DNA from: VRUE01 sp963805475
GTDB taxonomy: Bacteria > Actinomycetota > Thermoleophilia > Solirubrobacterales > 70-9
Assembly: GCA_963805475.1 (NCBI GenBank)
Contig: CAWDUO010000001.1
Span: 1 to 64,000 of the forward strand
Direction: 5' to 3'
DNA: 64,000 nt
The notes under the pieces were generated by a model. It did not search any database and was not told the DNA's origin. It worked only from the letters and a program-made list of their open reading frames with translations. Made by a program: the position numbers and the translations under genes. Below are positions 48,964-57,022 of the stretch, in pieces. Within the stretch, counting starts at the first letter, position 1; each line of letters begins with the position of its first letter.

Positions 48964-50528
48964 CGACAGTGACGGTAGAGGACCCAGTACTTGGTCCGGG
49001 CGACGCGGTGGAAGCCGGGAGGGGCGCCGGCGTGGGGGAAGCGGGACGGGTCGTTGGGGTCGAGGACGAAGTTGTGGACGACGAACGGGCTCGCCGCTTC
49101 GAGGAAGTAGCCGCGGCGGGGCTGGCGCTGCTCGGATGAGGAGACGATGCGCGAGGGGCGCACTTCGAGGTCGAAGGCGAGCCGCGGCACCGCGCGGTGG
49201 TTGGGGACCGAGATCGGCAGGCAGAGAGGGTCGAAAGCGCCCGATTCGGCCAGGTCGCCGAGGCCGGACTCGATCTCGCCCTGGTTGGTCAGGTCGGCGT
49301 TCACCTGGGAGAGCAGGTCGCGCTGGTTCGGCGCCCAGATCACGAACATCAGCGCGACGACGCCGGCGAAGGCCTGCCAGGCGCGGCGCCAGGGATGGCC
49401 GCGCTCGAGCAGCCGCCAGCCGAGCAGGCCGAGGGCGACGAAGACGGCGAGGACCGCGCCGGCCAGCATCGTGTAGCGGGCGAGGATCGCGAGGCCGGCG
49501 CAGGCGAGCAGGGCGAAGGCGCCGAGCGCCAGCACGGCCGCCGCGAGGCCGAGCGCCGCGCTGCGGCGCAGGAAGGCGAAGCCGAAAATGACGCCGCCCA
49601 GCGCGCCGACCATTCCCGGCCACTGCATCACTTCGCCGAGCGCCCGCGGGCCGTACAGCACCAGGTCCACGGGACCCGTCTTGCGGGCCAGCGTTTCTAC
49701 GGTTTCCTGGGTGCCGGTGAAGGAGTAGGTGGGGGAGCCGGTGGTTATCCAGTCGAACAGCGCCCAGAGGACGGGGGCGGCGAGGGCGAGGGACAGGAGG
49801 ATTGCTGGGGAGGGGGAGGGGGTGTCTCCCGCCCCGACAAAACGCGGCCTAATTAGGCCGCGTTTTTGAGTATCCGCCGGTTCGGGAGACACCCCCTCCC
49901 CCTCTTCAGACGTCTTGTCCCGGCCCGCGAAAGCTTGGAGGAGCTTCTGAGGGTCGAACAGCAGATACGCCAGGTAGACGAGGGAGAAGAGCCAGGCCTC
50001 CGGGCGGAGCAGGCCGGCGAGGGCGAGGAGAGCTAAGACGGGCCAGCCGGCGCGGGGGCGCTTGGTCTCGATGGCGAGGGCGCCGAGGACGAGGGCGACG
50101 TAGGGGAGGTCGACGTAGGCGCGCAGGCCGTTGGAGAGGTAGGGGGCGCGGGTGATGACGAAGATCGCGGCGAGGGCGCCGATCGGGCGGTCGAACCAGA
50201 GCGCCCCGAGGCGGTAGACGAGGTAGGCGACGAGGCCGAGCGAGAGGTAGGCGATCACCATCGTCACGTCGATCGCGCCGCCGCCCAGCGGCGTCGTCAC
50301 CAGGCCGAGCAGGTCGGCGAGCGGGTGCGGCGTGGGGGGCAGGGCGGCGCCGTAGTCGGGGCTGACGCCGTGCGCCAGTTCGCGCCCCCAGACCAGCGCG
50401 TAGATCGTGTCGTAGTTGGGGAACCCCAGCGGGAAGACCAGCAGCAGGGCCGCCACCACGGCGGCGACCCAGGCCAGCGGCGTCAACCGGCTGCGGAGCA
50501 CCGGGGCACGGTATCGGCGCAGATACAC
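48951..50528 (-). CDS. Multi-TM membrane protein, glycosyltransferase-like (GT-C type)
   Basis: 525 residues from the GTG at 50528; a longer start at 50627 would overlap dnaX. About ten TM helices. YDTIYALVWGRELAHGVSPD with its Asp early in the first extracytoplasmic loop, and HPLADLLGL after it, resemble GT-C/ArnT-like enzymes that use polyprenyl-phosphate sugars. The sequence between about residues 208 and 238 is encoded by a 93-bp nested inverted repeat at 49811-49903 inserted in frame. A soluble C-terminal domain ends in YWVLYRHCRWRR. Enzymatic activity is inferred from topology only. Confidence 0.7.
   Translation of the reverse strand: MYLRRYRAPVLRSRLTPLAWVAAVVAALLLVFPLGFPNYDTIYALVWGRELAHGVSPDYGAALPPTPHPLADLLGLVTTPLGGGAIDVTMVIAYLSLGLVAYLVYRLGALWFDRPIGALAAIFVITRAPYLSNGLRAYVDLPYVALVLGALAIETKRPRAGWPVLALLALAGLLRPEAWLFSLVYLAYLLFDPQKLLQAFAGRDKTSEEGEGVSPEPADTQKRGLIRPRFVGAGDTPSPSPAILLSLALAAPVLWALFDWITTGSPTYSFTGTQETVETLARKTGPVDLVLYGPRALGEVMQWPGMVGALGGVIFGFAFLRRSAALGLAAAVLALGAFALLACAGLAILARYTMLAGAVLAVFVALGLLGWRLLERGHPWRRAWQAFAGVVALMFVIWAPNQRDLLSQVNADLTNQGEIESGLGDLAESGAFDPLCLPISVPNHRAVPRLAFDLEVRPSRIVSSSEQRQPRRGYFLEAASPFVVHNFVLDPNDPSRFPHAGAPPGFHRVARTKYWVLYRHCRWRR
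49811..49903. repeat. In-frame nested inverted repeat inside the GT-C-like gene
   Basis: 21-bp perfect outer arms (49811-49831 and 49883-49903, beginning AGGGGGAGGGGGTGTCTCCC) surround a 28-bp perfect palindrome at 49839-49866 (half-site AAAACGCGGCCTAA). Total 93 bp, exactly 31 codons. It codes for a polar loop between two TM segments, so the gene tolerates it. Confidence 0.85.
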
Positions 50529-50601
50529 TGGCCGCAGTGAGCGCGGAGCGAGCAAGCGTCCATATCTGGTTATTCGCGCAGCGAGCGGAGCGGGAACACT
50601 T

Positions 50602-52350
50602 GTGATTCCCCCGTCCAGCGAGTCCACCTCCCTCTACCGGCGCCACCGGCCCGGCTCCTTCGACGAGGTGGTCGGCCAGCAGCACGTCGTGCGCACGCTG
50701 CGCAACGCGGTCGAGCGGGGCAAGGTCCACCACGCCTACCTGTTCGTCGGCTCCCGCGGCACCGGCAAGACCTCGATGGCGAAGATCCTCGCCCGCTCGC
50801 TCAACTGCGAGCGCGGCGGCCCGACCGTCACGCCCTGCGGCGAGTGCGAGTCCTGCCTGACGATCGCCGCCGGCACCTCGATCGACGTGATCGAGATGGA
50901 CGCCGCCTCCAACCGCTCGGTCGACGACGTCCGCGACCTGCGCGAGCGCGTCGCCTACGCGCCCGCCGGCGGCCGCTGGAAGGTCTACATCCTCGACGAG
51001 GCGCACATGCTGACCAAGGAGGCCTGGAACGCCTTCCTCAAGACGCTCGAGGAGCCGCCGCCGAACACGGTCTTCGTGCTCGCCACCACCGAGGCGCACA
51101 AGGTGATGGCGACGATCGCCGACCGCTGCCAGCGGTTCGACTTCCAGCGCCCCTCGCTGGAGCAGATCTCCGAGGTGCTCCAGCGGGTCGCCGTCGCCGA
51201 GGGGATCGAGCTCGACGAGGGCGCCGTGGCGACGATCGCCCGCTCCGCCCAGGGCAGCTTCCGCGACGCGCTCGGCACGCTCGACCAGCTGGTCGCCTAC
51301 GGCGGCGGGCGGATCGAGCTCGACGACGTGCTCCAGCTGCTGGGCGCCGCCGACGCCGAGCTGCTCTTTGGCGCCGTCGACGCGGTGATCGCCGAGGATC
51401 CCAGGGCCGTACTGCTCGGGGTCGAGGAGATGGCCCGCTCCGGCCGCGACCCCTCGCAGTTCGCCCGCGACCTGCTCGCCCATCTGCGCCACCTGCTCGT
51501 CACCCAGACCGTGGGCGAGGTTCCCAACACCTTCGTGGTGACCGCGACCGACGAGGGCCGGCTGCAAGCTCAGGCTCAGGCGATAGGACCCGCCAACCTC
51601 GTCAGAACCATCGACGAGCTCTCGCAAGCTCTGACGGCGGTCCGCGAGGGCGACGACGCCCGAATGGCCGTGGAGATAGCGCTGCTGAAAGCCGCCCGCC
51701 CCGACCTCGACCCCAGCACCGAGGGACTGCTTCGACGTATAGAGAGGCTCGAGCAAGGGACGGATGCGCCTGGCCCGCGGGTCCTGTCGCGGGAGGAGGG
51801 GGATCTGGTGGTCAGGGATGATCAAGACCCCCCACATCCCCCGCCACCCACGGCAGATACCTCGCCGTCTGACGCTGACGATCCTGGCGCGGGTGGCGCG
51901 AGGGAGGGGGGGGTTCGGCCGGGCGAGGCCGCTAACCCCCCCCTCCCTCGCGACAGGACCCGCGGCCCGGAGACGCCTGAGCTGAGTCTGGAGCAGGTGC
52001 AGCGCGTCTGGCCGTCGGTTCTGGACCAGCTGCTGCAGACGGCGCCGGCGCTGGCGGCGACCTTCGAGGGGGCGCGGCCGGTTGCGTTCGCGGACGGCGA
52101 GGTGACGATCGGGTTTCCGGCCGACCATACGTTCAACAAGCGCAAGGCCGAGGCGCCGGACAAGCGGGAGCAGCTGGCGGCGGCGCTGGAGACGGTGCTG
52201 GGGGAGAAGCTGCGGCCTGCCTTTGCGGTGCTCGATGGAGACGCCGCGCCCGCGGGCGGGGGCCAGGCGGATTCCAAGGACGAGGGGGTCGACCATGCGG
52301 CGCTGGTCGAGAAGATCAAGAGCGAATTCGACGCTGAGGAGGTCGGGTAG
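50602..52350 (+). CDS. dnaX: DNA polymerase III subunit gamma/tau
   Basis: 582 residues, GTG start chosen because the family begins near SLYRRHRPGSFDEVVGQQHV. AAA+ clamp-loader ATPase with Walker A GSRGTGKTS, zinc site CGECESC, Walker B ILDEAHML, SRC-like ADRCQRFDFQ. Domain III ends about residue 365; a Pro/Gly-rich linker (about 390-455) contains inverted-repeat DNA at 51775-51965; a C-terminal tau-like domain follows (VWPSVLDQLLQTAPALAATF). It loads the sliding clamp. It heads the dnaX-ybaB-recR operon. Confidence 0.95.
   Translation: MIPPSSESTSLYRRHRPGSFDEVVGQQHVVRTLRNAVERGKVHHAYLFVGSRGTGKTSMAKILARSLNCERGGPTVTPCGECESCLTIAAGTSIDVIEMDAASNRSVDDVRDLRERVAYAPAGGRWKVYILDEAHMLTKEAWNAFLKTLEEPPPNTVFVLATTEAHKVMATIADRCQRFDFQRPSLEQISEVLQRVAVAEGIELDEGAVATIARSAQGSFRDALGTLDQLVAYGGGRIELDDVLQLLGAADAELLFGAVDAVIAEDPRAVLLGVEEMARSGRDPSQFARDLLAHLRHLLVTQTVGEVPNTFVVTATDEGRLQAQAQAIGPANLVRTIDELSQALTAVREGDDARMAVEIALLKAARPDLDPSTEGLLRRIERLEQGTDAPGPRVLSREEGDLVVRDDQDPPHPPPPTADTSPSDADDPGAGGAREGGVRPGEAANPPLPRDRTRGPETPELSLEQVQRVWPSVLDQLLQTAPALAATFEGARPVAFADGEVTIGFPADHTFNKRKAEAPDKREQLAAALETVLGEKLRPAFAVLDGDAAPAGGGQADSKDEGVDHAALVEKIKSEFDAEEVG
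51775..51965. repeat. Nested inverted repeats inside the dnaX linker
   Basis: Outer arms CCGCGGGTCCTGTCGCG at 51775-51791 with its complement at 51949-51965; inner 19-bp perfect arms CGCGAGGGAGGGGGGGGTT at 51897-51915 with complement at 51934-51952; a small CGGCC/GGCCG stem in the loop. The frame is kept open throughout and codes for a Pro/Gly/Asp-rich linker. Confidence 0.8.
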
Positions 52351-52353
52351 ACG

Positions 52354-52695
52354 ATGGCACGGGGCGGCCCGGGGGGCTTCGACGTGAACGCGTTGATGAA
52401 GCAGGCGCAGCAGATGCAGCAGCAGATGGAGCAGGCGCAGGAGCAGCTCAAAGGGGAGACGGTCGAGGCGAGCGCCGGCGGCGGCATGGTCAAGGTGACG
52501 ATGGGCGGCGACCTGACCCTGCGCGAGATCTCGATCGACCCCGAGGCGGTCGACCCCGAGGAGACGGAGATGCTCGCCGAGATGGTCCAGGCCGCGGTCA
52601 ACGAGGCGCTGCGCGCCGCCCAGGACCTCGCCGGATCGAAGATGGGCGGCATCGCCGGCGGGATGGGCGGCGGCATCCCAGGGCTGGGCGGTTGA
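52354..52695 (+). CDS. YbaB/EbfC nucleoid-associated protein
   Basis: 113 residues. N-terminal coiled helix with NALMKQAQQMQQQMEQAQEQ, then the family core VEASAGGGMVKVTMGGDLTL, REISIDPEAVDPEETEMLAE and LVQAAVNEALRAAQ-like helix, ending in a Gly/Met-rich tail. It binds DNA as a dimer and is conserved between dnaX and recR in most bacteria. Three bases separate it from dnaX, and its stop overlaps recR by four. Confidence 0.93.
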   Translation: MARGGPGGFDVNALMKQAQQMQQQMEQAQEQLKGETVEASAGGGMVKVTMGGDLTLREISIDPEAVDPEETEMLAEMVQAAVNEALRAAQDLAGSKMGGIAGGMGGGIPGLGG

Positions 52696-53297
52696 GCGGC
52701 GAGGGTCCCGCGCCGCTCGCCCGCCTCGTCGCCGAGCTCTCGCGGCTGCCGGGGATCGGCCAGCGCACCGCCCAGCGGCTCGCCTTCCACATCCTGCGCG
52801 CGCCCGACGAGGAGGCGGCCGCCCTCGCTACGGCGATCCGCGAGGTGAAGGAGAAGGTCGGCCTCTGCGAGCGCTGCTTCAACCTCTCCGAGGGGCCGCT
52901 CTGCCGGATCTGCCAGGACACGAGCCGCGACCAGGCGACGATATGCGTGGTCGAGGAGCCCGCCGACGTGATCCCGATCGAGCGCACCCATGAGTACCGC
53001 GGCCTGTACCACGTTCTCGGCGGCGCCCTCTCGCCGATCGACGGCATCGACGCGGACGACCTGAAGATCGCCGAGCTGCTGCGCCGCGTCGCCGAGGGCG
53101 AGGTGCGCGAGGTCGTCCTCGCGACCAACCCGACGACGACCGGCGAGGCGACCGCCTTCCACATCGCCGAGCAGCTGCGCGGCAGCCAGGTGACCGTGAC
53201 CCGCCTCGCCAGCGGCCTGCCGATCGGCGCCGACCTCGAGCACGCCGACGAGGTCACGCTCGGCAACGCCTTTGCCGGCCGCCGCCCGCTCGGCTAG
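52692..53297 (+). CDS. recR: Recombination mediator protein RecR
   Basis: 201 residues. HhH motif LPGIGQRTAQRLAFHIL, zinc finger CERCFNLSEGPLCRIC, TOPRIM domain with VVEEPADVIPIERT, YRGLYHVLGGALSPIDGID and LATNPTTTGEATAFHIAEQL, and the C-terminal RLASGLPIGADLEHADEVTL. It promotes RecA loading with RecF/RecO. Co-transcribed with ybaB (GTG/TTG-type start in the overlap). Confidence 0.95.
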   Translation: MSGEGPAPLARLVAELSRLPGIGQRTAQRLAFHILRAPDEEAAALATAIREVKEKVGLCERCFNLSEGPLCRICQDTSRDQATICVVEEPADVIPIERTHEYRGLYHVLGGALSPIDGIDADDLKIAELLRRVAEGEVREVVLATNPTTTGEATAFHIAEQLRGSQVTVTRLASGLPIGADLEHADEVTLGNAFAGRRPLG

Positions 53298-53332
53298 CCG
53301 TTGCCGTCCGCTCGCTGCGCCAAGGTTCGTGC

Positions 53333-54019
53333 GTGGCGCCCGAGAGCCTGACGAGAGGCGGCTCCCCCACCGAGCAGCTCGCCCGCGAGCTGTTCGCGAC
53401 GGCTGCGCAGCGGCTCGCCGAGGAGTTCGGCTCGGTCGCCGCGACCGCGGTCGGCGCCCTGCGCGAGGGGAACGGGGCCCCGGAGGAGGGAAACGGCGCG
53501 GAAGCGGGGCTTCCGCCGTCTCCCGCGCCGGCGGAGCATCCGAGCCTCCACCGCCCCGGCCAGATGCGCCGGCGGCTCGATCAGCTGGTCGAGTGCCAGC
53601 TCCGCTACGAGCACCCCTTCGCCCTCGCGGTCTTCGACGTCGAGGGGCCGGGGACGCGCCAGGACGACGGGGGCGGCGGCCGCCAGACGGCGCTTGCGGT
53701 CCTCGGCGCGGCGCTCGAGGAAAGCGTGCGCCTGGTTGACGAGACCTTCCGGCTCGAGGAGGACGCGCTCTGCGTGCTCGCCCCCGGTCAGAGCACGGTC
53801 GGCGGCGTGCGGATGGCCGAGCGGCTGCTGGGCCAGCTCGACGAGCTCGAGCGAGCCGGCGGCCTGCGCGTCGGCGTCTGCGCCGGAGTCGTCGCCTGCC
53901 CCGAGCACGGCGCCGACGCCGAGGAGCTGCTGCGCAAGGCCGACGAGGCGATGTGGCGGGCCCGCGCGGTCGGCCAGCCGGTGGGGGTCGGCAGCCTGGA
54001 GCCCTTGCAAGATCGCTGA
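53333..54019 (+). CDS. Degenerate GGDEF-domain protein
   Basis: 228 residues, GTG start. Residues about 75-220 have the fold pattern of a diguanylate cyclase: MRRRLDQLVECQLRYEHPFA, LAVFDVEG, ETFRLEEDALCVLAPG and ADAEELLRKADEAMWRARAV. The active-site GG(D/E)EF hairpin is replaced by LEEDAL and the metal-binding Asp region is partial, so cyclase activity is unlikely; it could bind nucleotides or act as a scaffold. Not obviously part of the dnaX operon (35-bp gap) but in the same direction. Confidence 0.75.
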   Translation: MAPESLTRGGSPTEQLARELFATAAQRLAEEFGSVAATAVGALREGNGAPEEGNGAEAGLPPSPAPAEHPSLHRPGQMRRRLDQLVECQLRYEHPFALAVFDVEGPGTRQDDGGGGRQTALAVLGAALEESVRLVDETFRLEEDALCVLAPGQSTVGGVRMAERLLGQLDELERAGGLRVGVCAGVVACPEHGADAEELLRKADEAMWRARAVGQPVGVGSLEPLQDR

Positions 54020-54082
54020 CAGATTCGCGAAATCTGTCCATAACCGGTGTAAACCCGGCCAGCCGGTGCCAGAATTCCGTGC

Positions 54083-54922
54083 ATGCCGGGAATCCGGACC
54101 AACGCCGCGGCGGAAGTGCTGGGGGTCAGCCCCAACACGCTGCGCAGCTGGGAGCGTCGCTACGGCTACCCGGTGCCGAAGCGCACGCCCGGCAACCACC
54201 GCAACTACGAGCTGATCGAGCTGCAGACGCTGCGCGACGCGCTCGCCGAGACGGGCAACATCTCCTCGGCGATCGAACTGGCACGCCAGCGCCAGGAAGC
54301 GCCGGCCAGCGACGGCGGCCTGCTCGCCGCCTTCGAGAGCTTCGACGAGGACGCGGCCGACCGCGCGGTCGAGGAGAGCCTCGCGGTGCGACCCCTCGAG
54401 CGCACGGTGGAGGAGCTGTTGCTGCCCGCCGTCGACGAGCTGGCCGGCGATACCGAGCGCGAGGCCGAGCTCGAGTTCGCCGCCCGCTGGGCGACGGGCT
54501 GGCTGCACGGCGCCCGCCGCCTCGCCTCGACCGCGTCGCGCCCCGCCGGAGTCCTGCTGCTCGACTCGAGCCGCGGCTCCGACCTCGAGGCGGTCCACGC
54601 GCAGGCGCTGGACCTCGCCCTGCGCCGCGCCGGCTTCCGCGTGCTGATGCTCTCCGACGAGCTCGGCGAGGAGCGCATGGAGCGCGCCCTCGGGGCGCTC
54701 GACCCGACCGCGATCGTGATCTGCGGGCCGGGGGCCGACACCGCCTCGGCGGTGCGGCTGGTGCGCAAGATCCGCGAGGCGGGCTTCGACGCGCCGCTCT
54801 ACGGCTTCCGCGCCGGCGGCCTGATCGGGGATGCCGTCCCCAGCGCCGGCGAGCACCCCAGCCAGGTGACCGGGATGCTCAACGCTGACCTGCGCCGCCG
54901 CGCCAGCCAGGCTTTCGCCTGA
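54083..54922 (+). CDS. MerR-type regulator with a B12-binding-like C-terminal domain
   Basis: 279 residues. HTH at the N-terminus: GIRTNAAAEVLGVSPNTLRS, WERRYGYPVPKRTPGNHRNY, ELIELQTLRDAL. A helical middle (about 80-150) matches the four-helix cap of CarH/LitR photoreceptors (LERTVEELLLPAVDELAGDT), followed by a Rossmann-like domain (GVLLLDSSRG, RRAGFRVLMLSDELGEERME). The E/DxHxxG motif that ligates cobalt is absent (DSSRGSDL instead), so it probably does not bind cobalamin in the base-off/His-on way. Confidence 0.8.
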   Translation: MPGIRTNAAAEVLGVSPNTLRSWERRYGYPVPKRTPGNHRNYELIELQTLRDALAETGNISSAIELARQRQEAPASDGGLLAAFESFDEDAADRAVEESLAVRPLERTVEELLLPAVDELAGDTEREAELEFAARWATGWLHGARRLASTASRPAGVLLLDSSRGSDLEAVHAQALDLALRRAGFRVLMLSDELGEERMERALGALDPTAIVICGPGADTASAVRLVRKIREAGFDAPLYGFRAGGLIGDAVPSAGEHPSQVTGMLNADLRRRASQAFA

Positions 54923-54950
54923 CCGGCGCGAGGCGGAGGAGCGACCTCCT

Positions 54951-55958
54951 CTAGAGAGAGGCGATCGCCTTCGTCGCGGCCTTTTTGACCACGCTGGGCA
55001 GCGGCGCGAAGTCCAGCGCGGCGCCGTATTTCTGGCCTGCGGTGATCGCGTACTTCGCGAACTGCTGGAGGAAGGCCTTCTGGCCCGCGTCATGGGGCAT
55101 GATCCCGTAGGTGAAGGTCGAGATCGGGTAGGCGATCTTGGCCTTCTTCGGCGGGTTGGTGATGCTGATTTTGTTGTTCGACGGGACCTTGGTGACGACG
55201 GCCGCCGCGGCCTCGATGTTGTCCAGGTTCGGGAGCTCGAAGTTCCCGGCCTTGTTCTGGATGGCGACGGCATGCAGGCCCGCCGCGATCAGGTAGGAGG
55301 CCGAGATGTAGCCGATCGAGCCCTTGGTCGAGGTGACGGTCGAGGTGACGCCCGAGTTGCCTTTGCCGCCGACCCCGGCCGGGAACTGGACGCTGGTGGC
55401 GTTTCCGACGCTCTTCTTCCAGGCCCCGCTGATCTTCGACAGGTAGTCGGTGAAGGCGTAGGTGTCGCCCGAGCCGTCGCTGCGGAAGACCGGCGTGATC
55501 GTCATCCCCGGCAGGTGCGTACCCGGGTTGAGCTTCTTGATCTTCGGGTCGTTCCACTTGGTGATCTTGCCGAAGTAGATGCCGGCGAGGATCGAGCCGG
55601 AGAGGTTCAACTTCTTCACACCGGGGACGTTGAACCCGACTGCGACTCCCGTCAGCGCCCATGGGATCTGCACGCAGCCGTTGCAGGCTCCCGCCTGTTC
55701 CGGCGTCAGCGGCGCGTCGGAGGCGCCGAAGTCGACGGTGCGGGCGGTGATCTGGGCGATCCCCGCCCCGGAGCCGACCGAGCCGTATTTGACCGGGATG
55801 CCCTCCCTGATTTCGAAGCCGTTGATCCAATTGGCCATCAACGGAGCGACCAGCGTCGATCCCGCTCCGGTGAGGCCTGAGGCGGAGGCGCTGGCCACTC
55901 CCGTCGCCATGAACGCGACGGTCATGAGGGCCACACCTAGCAACCTGATGCGATTCAA
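54951..55958 (-). CDS. pstS: Phosphate ABC transporter substrate-binding protein
   Basis: 335 residues, TTG start with AAAGGAAA upstream. Signal peptide ending near GVASASAS, then GLTGAGSTLVAPLMANWING, SVGSGAGIAQITARTVDFGA-SDAPLT, VFRSDGSGDTYAFTDYLSKI and KGNSGVTSTVTSTKGSIGYI, which are the phosphate-contact loops of PstS. No lipobox Cys is seen, so it is secreted and possibly wall-retained. Divergent from pstC across about 140 bp containing Pho-box-like repeats. Confidence 0.94.
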   Translation of the reverse strand: MNRIRLLGVALMTVAFMATGVASASASGLTGAGSTLVAPLMANWINGFEIREGIPVKYGSVGSGAGIAQITARTVDFGASDAPLTPEQAGACNGCVQIPWALTGVAVGFNVPGVKKLNLSGSILAGIYFGKITKWNDPKIKKLNPGTHLPGMTITPVFRSDGSGDTYAFTDYLSKISGAWKKSVGNATSVQFPAGVGGKGNSGVTSTVTSTKGSIGYISASYLIAAGLHAVAIQNKAGNFELPNLDNIEAAAAVVTKVPSNNKISITNPPKKAKIAYPISTFTYGIMPHDAGQKAFLQQFAKYAITAGQKYGAALDFAPLPSVVKKAATKAIASL

Positions 55959-56015
55959 GAGATTTCCTTTCGTACTAGTTGGGTAGCACTACTTTGGCTG
56001 GGACCCACCTGCGAA

Positions 56016-56044
56016 CTTGTTATCTGGTTGTTTCACACTTGTGA
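56016..56044 (+). promoter_or_regulatory. Pho-box-like tandem repeats between pstS and pstC
   Basis: Three 7-mers spaced exactly 11 bp apart: CTTGTTA (56016-56022), GTTGTTT (56027-56033), CTTGTGA (56038-56044), separated by 4-bp spacers. The 7+4 periodicity is that of PhoB/PhoP boxes. Similar repeats precede the phosphoesterase gene at 59876. Confidence 0.6.
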
Positions 56045-56098
56045 AAATCGGGATAAAGGCCTGTCTCCCGGCGTCGAAGTGATCTACGCTGCGCGCCG

Positions 56099-57022
56099 AT
56101 GAGCGACCGAGTCGGCGACGGCATCCTCTACGGCCTCTGCATGCTGGCCGCGCTGCTCGGCGTGGCGGTGCTGCTCCTGGTCGCCTACCAGGTGGTCCAC
56201 GGAGCCGCCCCGGCGATCTCCAAGTTCGGCCTCGGCTTCCTCACCAGCACCACCTGGCAGCCGAACTTCGGCGTCTTCGGTGCCGGTACGGTGATCTTCG
56301 GGACGATCGTCAGCTCCTTCGTCGCCCTCGCGATCGGCGCGCCGATCGCGATCGCCATCGGCCTGTTCCTGAGCCTGCTCGCGCCAAAAGGCGTGCGCGG
56401 CGTGATCTCGCCGCTGGTCGAGATGCTGGCGGCGATCCCCAGCGTCATCCTCGGCTTCTGGGGGATCATCGTGTTCGCTCCCTTCGTCCACACCGACATC
56501 GAGCCCTGGCTGCACGACACGCTCGGCTTCATCCCGCTGTTCGGCCCGCCGCAGACCACCGGGGCGAGCGTCTTCACCGCCAGCCTGATCCTGGTGATCA
56601 TGATCATCCCGATCATCGCCTCGATCTCGCGCGACCTCTTCCTCGCGGTGCCGAGCGACGTGCAGGACGGCGCCAGCGCCCTCGGCGCGACGCGCTGGGA
56701 GGTGGTGCGCGGCGTGGTGCTGCCCAGCACCGGGTCGGGAGTCGTCGCCGCCTCGCTGCTCGGCCTCGGGCGGGCGCTCGGCGAGGCGATCGCCGTCACC
56801 CAGGTGATCGGCGCCGGCTCGACGATCAAGACGTCGCTGTTCGAAACCGGGGACACCCTCGCCGCCCGCATCGCCAACCAGTTCCCCGGCAACCTCAACG
56901 CGCTGCACGAATCCTCTCTCTACTACCTGGGGGCGATCCTGCTGGCGATCGGGCTGCTCTCCAACCTGGTCGCGCAGTGGATCGGCAGGCGCTTCGACTA
57001 CAACAGGATGGTCTCGAGATGA
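56099..57022 (+). CDS. pstC: Phosphate ABC transporter permease PstC
   Basis: 307 residues, six TMs. LVEMLAAIPSVILGFWGIIV contains the conserved permease segment, and DGASALGATRWEVVRGVVLP is the EAA loop; GRALGEAIAVTQVIG is typical PstC. It forms the channel with PstA. The stop overlaps the pstA start (ATGA). Confidence 0.93.
   Translation: MSDRVGDGILYGLCMLAALLGVAVLLLVAYQVVHGAAPAISKFGLGFLTSTTWQPNFGVFGAGTVIFGTIVSSFVALAIGAPIAIAIGLFLSLLAPKGVRGVISPLVEMLAAIPSVILGFWGIIVFAPFVHTDIEPWLHDTLGFIPLFGPPQTTGASVFTASLILVIMIIPIIASISRDLFLAVPSDVQDGASALGATRWEVVRGVVLPSTGSGVVAASLLGLGRALGEAIAVTQVIGAGSTIKTSLFETGDTLAARIANQFPGNLNALHESSLYYLGAILLAIGLLSNLVAQWIGRRFDYNRMVSR

Noticed and set aside
49839..49866. Transcription terminator for a gene inside 48951-50528
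   Set aside because: The perfect palindrome followed by TTTTTG looks like a terminator on the plus strand, but it is embedded in a continuous minus-strand coding frame and no plus-strand gene ends there.
52297..54041. Long minus-strand frames opposite dnaX, recR and the GGDEF-like gene
   Set aside because: Antisense shadows with Arg/Pro/Ser-rich translations; the plus-strand genes carry full diagnostic motifs.
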